Assembly: GCA_017631215.1 (NCBI GenBank)
Contig: JAGBTR010000221.1
Location: 1 to 11,015 of the forward strand
DNA length: 11,015 nt
Reading direction: 5' to 3'
Source: Clostridia bacterium
GTDB taxonomy: Bacteria; Bacillota; Clostridia; Oscillospirales; CAG-272
Part shown: piece by piece, positions 6,330 to 11,015 of the stretch
Layout: every line of letters begins with the position of its first letter
Position numbering within the stretch: position 1 is the stretch's first letter
Notes under the pieces: generated by a model
Databases searched by the model: none
What the model was told of the DNA's origin: nothing
Seen by the model: the letters and a program-made list of their open reading frames with translations, nothing else
Translations under genes and position numbers: made by a program

Positions 6330-7940
6330 ATGGCGATCAAGGAATTAAAATTTGAAGAACTTACCGTCGAGCAAAAGCTGGGCATGGTCATGTGCGGACA
6401 TATGTCGAACCGTCAGGATCCGGAAAAGTCCGAGGCAGACGTTGCTTATGCGTTGCAGATGATCCGAGAGCATCGATTGGGTGCGATCTGGGTGGATGCC
6501 CCCTTCAAACGGGAGGAGATCATGGCGCGCATTCGAGAGGTGGCGGACTATCCCATCCTGATCCTCACCGATGCCGAAAGCGGCTTCAAGCTCCCGGGCG
6601 ACGACTTGGAGCTGATCGGTACCCATAATGCCATCGGCATGTGCAATACTGAGGAGAGTGCCTATGCCTTTGGCAAGGTGACGGCCATCAATGCGCGACG
6701 GGCTGGCTACAACGTGGTCTGCGATCCCGTGCTGGATCTGATCAAGGGCAACTGCTGCTGTGGTATGACGCTCCGCTCGCTCGGCTCGGATAAGCATCGC
6801 GTAGCGGCGCTTGCCGCGGCGGAGGCACAGGGCTTGCACGACGGCGGCGTGCTGACGGTCGGTAAACATTTCCCGAGCGTCGGTGCGGGCGACCCCTTTA
6901 TCGATAGCCATATGGCGGAAACGTATTCGACCGAAAGCTACGAGGATATCGTCGACTACTATTGGTATCCGTATCTGGAGCTGAGCCGCCGAGGGCTTCT
7001 TGACGGTGTGATGACGGGGCATTCGCTCGTGCCGAGTCTTGATCCTGACTATCCGTCCAGCCTTTCTTCCAGGACGCTGGGGCTCTTCCGTGAACTTGGC
7101 TTTGACGGCTTTGCGATCACCGATGCCTTGACTATGATGGGCGTGGTAGCCAAATACGGCAGGAGCGGCTGTCGCGCACTCTCGGTCGCGGGTGGAAACG
7201 ATCTGGCACTGATCTGGTCACCAAATGAAGAGGGCTACGCATCTTTGCTCGAGGGCTACCAAAAGGGGCTGATCACTGACGAGATGCTGGACGCAGGGGT
7301 CAAGCGTGTCTTGGCGGCACAGCATAAGGTGATGCTGCTCGATACCACAGCCGAGATCACCGAGCAGGATCTTGCGAACTATCACAAGATCAGCACCGAC
7401 GGCATCTTTGCCAAAACGGACGAGGGCACGTCCGTCGCGTTGCCACGGGACAAGACGCACTATTTCGTCATTATGTGCCCGAATGAGACGAAGGTGGATG
7501 ACGGCGTCGTCGACGTCGCTACTATGACAAAATACTGGTACGATCCCGTGAGGATCAAGGATAAGCTGCTGCAGCTCTATCCCGGAAGCACGGCAAGGAT
7601 CGTCAAGGAATATCAGAGCCGCATCGACGGCTTGCGAGTAACGAGCGATAATATCGCCTATGATGACGTGGTGTTCGTGACCTTTACCGAGAACACCGCC
7701 TACGTCGGCTGTGAGAATTTCGCTCCGCGTATGATCTCGCTCTTTCGTGCCTTGCAGGTCACGGGCCGCATATCGACTCACCTGCATTTCGGTAACCCGT
7801 TCGTGCTGGAGGATCTGCCGCACATCAGCCGCGTCATCGTCGGTGGGTGCTCCGAGGCCTCCATCGATGCCGCGATCGACGTGCTGACGGGCAAGCATCC
7901 CGCGCTCGGCACGCTGACCTACGATGTCAAGCTGAATTGA
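6330..7940 (+). CDS. GH3-family glycosidase, NagZ-type (beta-N-acetylhexosaminidase or relative)
   Basis: A 536-residue protein. Residues about 10-335 form a GH3 TIM barrel. KHFPSVGAGDPFIDSH (179-194) corresponds to the NagZ loop KHFPGHG...DSH, with the acid-base pair D192-H194. The nucleophile is D265 in FAITDALTMMG. This Asp-His loop is diagnostic of the N-acetylhexosaminidase branch of GH3, although the usual GHG is altered here to SVGAG. Residues about 370-536 form a second alpha/beta domain, as in two-domain Firmicute NagZ proteins. There is no signal peptide or lipobox, so it is probably cytoplasmic: muropeptide recycling or degradation of imported oligosaccharides. The ATG at 6330 is chosen over one at 6276 because GGAGG lies 7 bases before it. 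A small hairpin (GAGCAC/GTGCTC, 6291-6309) sits just upstream of that site. It may be cotranscribed with the MATE gene 115 bases upstream, and it ends at the terminator at 7954. Confidence 0.84.
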   Translation: MAIKELKFEELTVEQKLGMVMCGHMSNRQDPEKSEADVAYALQMIREHRLGAIWVDAPFKREEIMARIREVADYPILILTDAESGFKLPGDDLELIGTHNAIGMCNTEESAYAFGKVTAINARRAGYNVVCDPVLDLIKGNCCCGMTLRSLGSDKHRVAALAAAEAQGLHDGGVLTVGKHFPSVGAGDPFIDSHMAETYSTESYEDIVDYYWYPYLELSRRGLLDGVMTGHSLVPSLDPDYPSSLSSRTLGLFRELGFDGFAITDALTMMGVVAKYGRSGCRALSVAGGNDLALIWSPNEEGYASLLEGYQKGLITDEMLDAGVKRVLAAQHKVMLLDTTAEITEQDLANYHKISTDGIFAKTDEGTSVALPRDKTHYFVIMCPNETKVDDGVVDVATMTKYWYDPVRIKDKLLQLYPGSTARIVKEYQSRIDGLRVTSDNIAYDDVVFVTFTENTAYVGCENFAPRMISLFRALQVTGRISTHLHFGNPFVLEDLPHISRVIVGGCSEASIDAAIDVLTGKHPALGTLTYDVKLN

Positions 7941-7953
7941 TCAAAGTAAAAGA

Positions 7954-7995
7954 ACACGCCGCAACGGATCGCTCCCTTGCGGCGTGTCTTTTTTT
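7954..7995 (+). terminator. Strong intrinsic terminator after the GH3 gene, possibly bidirectional
   Basis: An 11-base-pair stem (ACACGCCGCAA at 7954-7964 with 7977-7987), a 12-base loop, then C and seven T residues. On the minus strand the same stem is followed by TTCTTTTACTTT, so it could also stop transcripts coming from the kinase side. It marks the boundary between the converging gene groups. Confidence 0.88.
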
Positions 7996-8004
7996 ATTGG
8001 TATC

Positions 8005-8163
8005 CTATTACTTCGAAGCCTCTTTGGCAGCGACAGTCATACCGACTATGGGGGTACGGGTATCTTTATCACTATTAAGCGATAAAGAGGCGATGACGCT
8101 TTGCGACGCTTCAAAGAACATCGGTTGCAAATATAAGCGAGTGATCAAACGCTTGAATCGTAG
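8005..8163 (-). pseudogene. Possible remnant of a response-regulator receiver domain, in frame behind the kinase
   Basis: After the kinase's stop codon the same frame carries two more stops (TAA TGA TAG at 8172-8164), then stays open for 51 codons and ends in TAA TAG (8010-8005). The translated piece includes LQPMFFEASQSVIASLSLN and DTRTPIVGMTVAAKEASK. By eye these resemble the central-to-C-terminal part of receiver domains, where a DIQMPVMNGYEA-like stretch leads into a helix and then a TPIIAMTANA-like strand. Here the MP and NG parts look deleted, and there is no start codon with a ribosome binding site. A short unrelated open frame is the alternative; there is no independent support. The rest of the 7996-8169 gap holds only the inverted repeat at 8063-8088. 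Confidence 0.3.
8063..8088. repeat. Short inverted repeat downstream of the kinase gene
   Basis: TCTTTATC (8063-8070) and GATAAAGA (8081-8088) are perfect 8-base complements around a 10-base loop. The stem is AT-rich and lacks a following T run on either strand, so it is not a convincing terminator. It lies inside the receiver-like remnant. Confidence 0.45.
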
Positions 8164-8169
8164 CTATCA

Positions 8170-8871
8170 TTACAATGCCGTCCATAGTTCGGTGGCCGTT
8201 TGGTAACGCTCGTTTGGGTTCACTGCCGTACATTTACGAACGATTCGACCGGCTTTTCCCGGGGCAATGGTCACACTTGGGTGTTGCCCGGTCAACATGA
8301 CATTGTATAGCACCCCGATGGCATAAATATCTGTGCGCGCATCCGTCTGAGCAAGCCCAAGCTGCTCCGGTGACGCATAACCTACAGTGCCCATAATAAT
8401 CGTATCCTTGCTTGCACCGAATTCTACTCGGGAAGTATTAAAATCAATTAGTACGACCCGTCCGGACTTTTCGACGATCACGTTCTCCGGCTTCACGTCC
8501 CGATGAACAATCCCCCGATCATGCAAAACAGTCAAGGCGTCACACAGACCGAAAAGCACCTTGCGGGCACCCGAGGAACGATATTTATCAATTTCCATGA
8601 TCTGTGCAACCGTAAGACCGTCGATGTATTCCTCGAGCACGATCTGACCGTCGTCCATCTCCAGAACGTCGTAGATTTCCGGAAGATTGATGTGGCGGAT
8701 GTTCTGTAATTTTTCATAAGCCGCTACCGAGTGGGGAAAGCTTCGCAACACAAGATCTGCTTCGGTTTTTTTGTTTCGCAAATGCAAAATCTCACAGCCG
8801 TTTTTTTGACTCAGCAGCCCTACAAAAGAATAAACATTTAAGATTCTTTCTATGTATTCTGATCGTTTCAT
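8170..8871 (-). CDS. Hanks-type Ser/Thr protein kinase-like protein, kinase domain only, degenerate
   Basis: A 233-residue protein consisting almost entirely of a kinase fold. The catalytic loop HRDVKPEN (123-130) with D125 and N130, the metal-binding D143 in DFN (143-145, where DFG is usual), the activation segment GTVGYASPEQ (161-170) and D181 of the F helix are all present. The N-lobe is weaker: the glycine loop is not recognisable, and the position where the VAIK lysine is expected reads LVLR (R43). It may be a low-activity kinase or pseudokinase, or belong to a branch where this is normal. There is no transmembrane or sensor domain, and it ends where the kinase domain ends. The start is uncertain: ATG at 8871 and in-frame GTG at 8907 are both possible, and neither has a clear ribosome binding site. 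A two-base-or-more gap of 131 bases separates it from the surface-protein gene on the same strand. Confidence 0.82.
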   Translation of the reverse strand: MKRSEYIERILNVYSFVGLLSQKNGCEILHLRNKKTEADLVLRSFPHSVAAYEKLQNIRHINLPEIYDVLEMDDGQIVLEEYIDGLTVAQIMEIDKYRSSGARKVLFGLCDALTVLHDRGIVHRDVKPENVIVEKSGRVVLIDFNTSRVEFGASKDTIIMGTVGYASPEQLGLAQTDARTDIYAIGVLYNVMLTGQHPSVTIAPGKAGRIVRKCTAVNPNERYQTATELWTAL

Positions 8872-8884
8872 TTTGCTTTGTTTA

Positions 8885-8914
8885 GTTAAACCTCGGTTCG
8901 TATACACTAGTCAA
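8885..8914 (-). promoter_or_regulatory. Weak promoter candidate upstream of the kinase gene
   Basis: On the minus strand TTGACT (8914-8909), an 18-base spacer, then TTTAAC (8890-8885). The -10 match is poor. The transcript would begin only a few bases before the ATG at 8871, which would fit a nearly leaderless message and the missing ribosome binding site. The rest of the 8872-9002 gap shows no terminator for the surface-protein gene and only tiny open frames. Confidence 0.22.
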
Positions 8915-9002
8915 AAGCTTACGTATGCATGTTTCATCCGGTATCGTTTCCTTCATAATAACTCATCTTCCGGTTCTGTAAATAACCATTTACTTGCCCG
9001 TA

Positions 9003-11015
9003 TTATGAATTGTATGTGACAGTATAGCTTGTCCACTCATCCCACATGATCCCTTTGAATATTGCCTCCCACTGTGCTTCGGTTCCACAATATTTTATAC
9101 TTGTAAGATTGGAACAATCATAAAAAGCTTGAGGTCCGATATACGTAACACTGTTGGGTATTACAATACTCGAAAGACTCGTACAGAAGTTAAAAGCTCT
9201 GGCATCTATCACTTTAAGGTTATTGGACATAGTCACACTTGTGAGATTTTCACACAGCATAAAGGCGTCGGAGCCTATACTAATTACACTGTCAGGCATT
9301 GTGACCCGTCTCAGTTTGTTACATCCTGTAGATGCTCCTGCGGCAATGACCTTGGTTCCTTCCCGAAGGTCTACCGCGACGGTATTATCAACGTAAATAA
9401 CGATGTTTCCAACATACGTAACTCCGTTAACCTTTTCCATTACGTTATCACAACCAAAAAATGCATTACTCCCTACGGTAGTTATACTATCGGGGATTGT
9501 TATATTTGCGAGCTTAGAACAAAAAGCGAATGCTCTGCAACCGATTTGAGTTACATGATCACCTAACGTTACACTTGTGAGAGCATAACAATCAGAAAAT
9601 GCATCACTTTCTATCCTTTCAACGCTGTCAGGAATCGTCACGCTGGTAAGATTCGTGCAACCCTCAAACGCAGCCATGCCTATAACAGTTACATCGTTGC
9701 CTATCTTCACATTTGCGAGACTGTTGTTAGCATAAAACGCTCCTATGCCAATGCTCGTTACGCTGTCGGGTATCGTCACGTCCGTAAGAGCACAGCAAGA
9801 AAACGCTTCAGTGCCTATACTCGTCACACTGTTGCCTATTGTCACGCTCGTGAGGTTTCGGCAATACTGAAAAGCACAATCCTCTATACTTGTAACGCTA
9901 TCTGGAATATCAATTGACGTAATGTTTTTTTCCTGAAACGCACATTTTCCGATTTTTGTAACAGGAACACCGTTGTATTCCGCGGCGATCGTGACGCTTG
10001 TCTCAGAAGAAGTATAATCAACAACCTCTGCATACGTACCGTCTTGTGAAATCATATAAACAATACCGTCGTTGGAAGCTGTTGCTTGATGACCACATAA
10101 AGAGCACTTGCCGCTACCGTCAATTAAGTGTGCTTCTTTGTCTATGGTTGAATTGCAATTTGAACAAGCGTGCCAGTGATGCGTGTTGTTTGTTGTCCAC
10201 GTAGCACCATAGCTATGGGCGTTTGTCGTGGTGTAGGTTTCACTTACAGATTCTTGGCAAGCAGTGCATATATGATGGCGCGTACCCGTTTTCGCACAGG
10301 TCGCAACAGTATCCACGATCCAATCGCCAAAAGAGTGAGGGACTACAGTACCACTTGTAAATGTAGTCGCCCCCTTTTCTCCGCAAGCGCAGGAATTATA
10401 ATATACCGCAGGCTCCGTGCAGGTGGCAGGGCTCTTTTGATATGTCAAGGTAGCGTTTTTGCGATCAAAGGTATGCGGAATTACAGTGCCGCTCGTAAAC
10501 GTAGTCGATCCCTTTTCTCCGCAGGCACAGGAATCATAATATGCCGCAGGCTCCGTGCAGGTAGCGGGACTCTTTCGGTATGCGACAGCCGTATCCTTTT
10601 GATCAAAGCTATGGGTATGCTCCAAAACGCCACCGCTGGTAAAGGTGCTTGTTCCTTTCTCTCCGCAAATGCAGGAATAATAATATACCGCCGGAGAGGT
10701 TTCGGTTGCTTGACTTATTTTATACTCGATAGCCGTATTGCTTTGGTCGTATACGTGCTCACTTAAGTCTCCGCTTGTAAATGTAGTCGCCCCTTTTTCT
10801 CCGCAAGCGCAGGAAAAATAATATACCGCAAACTCCGTGCAGGTGGCAGGGCTCTTTTGATATGTCAGGGCAGTGCTTCTTTGATCAAAGGTATGCGGAA
10901 TTACAGTACCGCTCGTAAACGTAGTCTCTCCCTTTTCTCCGCAAATGCAGGAATAATAATACACCGCAGCTTCCGTATGGGTTGCTTCCGTTTTCAGGTA
11001 TTCGGTTGTTGTTAC
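9003..11015 (-). CDS. BspA-like leucine-rich-repeat surface protein with CxCGEKG repeats (5' end cut by the window)
   Basis: The frame is open from the window edge to a TAA at 9003: 670 residues with the N-terminus, including any signal peptide, missing. Residues 1 to about 230 hold five CxCGEKG repeats of 46-48 residues (pattern AT-C-TEPAVYY-SCACGEKG-TTFTSG...PHTFD). Residues about 240-307 form a cysteine-rich stretch with CxxC pairs at 250/253, 284/287 and 304/307 plus C240, suggesting zinc-ribbon or disulphide knuckles. Residues about 350-645 hold roughly eleven LRR_5 (BspA-type) repeats of about 23 residues, such as LTSVTIPDSVTSIG-AF--C, broken once near 525-565 by an irregular island. 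The tail (KYCGTEAQWEAI...) is typical of BspA-like proteins. No sortase motif or membrane anchor is at this end, so any anchoring must lie in the missing part. Proteins of this type are thought to mediate adhesion. GC content is lower than in the glycosidase genes. Confidence 0.9.
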   Translation of the reverse strand, partial: VTTTEYLKTEATHTEAAVYYYSCICGEKGETTFTSGTVIPHTFDQRSTALTYQKSPATCTEFAVYYFSCACGEKGATTFTSGDLSEHVYDQSNTAIEYKISQATETSPAVYYYSCICGEKGTSTFTSGGVLEHTHSFDQKDTAVAYRKSPATCTEPAAYYDSCACGEKGSTTFTSGTVIPHTFDRKNATLTYQKSPATCTEPAVYYNSCACGEKGATTFTSGTVVPHSFGDWIVDTVATCAKTGTRHHICTACQESVSETYTTTNAHSYGATWTTNNTHHWHACSNCNSTIDKEAHLIDGSGKCSLCGHQATASNDGIVYMISQDGTYAEVVDYTSSETSVTIAAEYNGVPVTKIGKCAFQEKNITSIDIPDSVTSIEDCAFQYCRNLTSVTIGNSVTSIGTEAFSCCALTDVTIPDSVTSIGIGAFYANNSLANVKIGNDVTVIGMAAFEGCTNLTSVTIPDSVERIESDAFSDCYALTSVTLGDHVTQIGCRAFAFCSKLANITIPDSITTVGSNAFFGCDNVMEKVNGVTYVGNIVIYVDNTVAVDLREGTKVIAAGASTGCNKLRRVTMPDSVISIGSDAFMLCENLTSVTMSNNLKVIDARAFNFCTSLSSIVIPNSVTYIGPQAFYDCSNLTSIKYCGTEAQWEAIFKGIMWDEWTSYTVTYNS
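9083..9965 (-). repeat. LRR_5 repeat array within the surface-protein gene (about 69-base period)
   Basis: Consecutive copies of a roughly 23-codon unit are visible from the recurring CTGTCGGG-ATCGTCACG-like core on the plus strand (for example near 9763, 9831 and 9900). Copies are diverged in third positions, so the array is old at the DNA level. The exception is an irregular stretch around 9330-9440 that encodes NGVTYVGNIVIYVDN. Confidence 0.8.
10328..11015 (-). repeat. 138-base tandem repeats encoding CxCGEKG units
   Basis: The core CCGCA that marks the Cys-Gly codons begins at 10381, 10519, 10663, 10801 and 10939, so the spacings are 138, 144, 138 and 138 bases. The 144-base unit has two extra codons (TH). 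By hand count over an 80-base core, the first copy differs from the fourth at 5 positions but from its neighbour, the second, at 13. This points to duplication of a three-unit (420-base) block. The array continues past the window edge. Confidence 0.88.

Noticed and set aside
7847..8206. Plus-strand open frame of 119 codons running from the GH3 3' end through the terminator
   Set aside because: It overlaps the GH3 coding region out of frame and crosses a strong terminator; no ribosome binding site.
9129..9566. Plus-strand open frames within the LRR array
   Set aside because: They arise from the repeat periodicity of the real minus-strand gene.
10328..11015. Regularly spaced repeats considered as a CRISPR array
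   Set aside because: The 138-base units are coding, in frame, diverged throughout and have no short identical repeats with unique spacers.

Overview
The window looks like chromosome from an anaerobic, probably gut-dwelling Clostridia-type Firmicute. The reasons are strong AAGGAG/GGAGG ribosome binding sites, near-consensus SigA promoters (TTGACA, 16-18 bases, TATAAT), short GC-rich intrinsic terminators, and a BspA-like leucine-rich-repeat surface protein with CxCGEKG repeats of a kind common in that group. This assignment is an inference from style and gene content; there is no rRNA or other taxonomic marker here.

Layout. Bases 1-4060 hold three minus-strand genes: a sugar phosphate isomerase/epimerase-type TIM barrel (3' end outside the window), an SGNH/GDSL hydrolase, and a GH20-type beta-N-acetylhexosaminidase. 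Each has its own excellent promoter, and each promoter is followed by a 10-12 base GC-rich palindrome near the expected transcription start. Bases 4097-7940 hold three plus-strand genes: a small class-3-lipase-like alpha/beta hydrolase, a MATE-family efflux transporter with its own promoter, and a GH3 (NagZ-type) glycosidase closed by a strong terminator near 7954-7995 that may work on both strands. Bases 8000-11015 are mostly accessory in character and, toward the right, visibly poorer in GC. They hold, on the minus strand, a 670-codon fragment of a repeat-rich surface protein (5' end outside the window), a small Hanks-type Ser/Thr kinase-like protein, and just beyond the kinase's triple stop codon a short open stretch that looks like a decayed piece of a response-regulator receiver domain.

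How the genes may work together. Two unrelated exo-hexosaminidase families (GH20 and GH3), an SGNH esterase/deacylase candidate and a sugar isomerase-type enzyme suggest handling of N-acetylhexosamine-containing, possibly acylated, oligosaccharides. None of these proteins shows a signal peptide, so the work would be intracellular, on imported oligosaccharides or recycled cell-wall fragments. No sugar importer or regulator gene is in the window. The MATE protein and the lipase-like hydrolase have no obvious place in that pathway. The surface protein and the kinase look like a separate module.

I did not find a clearly new biological system. The most useful leads are the shared promoter-palindrome arrangement of the three minus-strand genes, the degenerate kinase with the receiver-like remnant behind it, and the three-unit higher-order structure of the CxCGEKG repeats.
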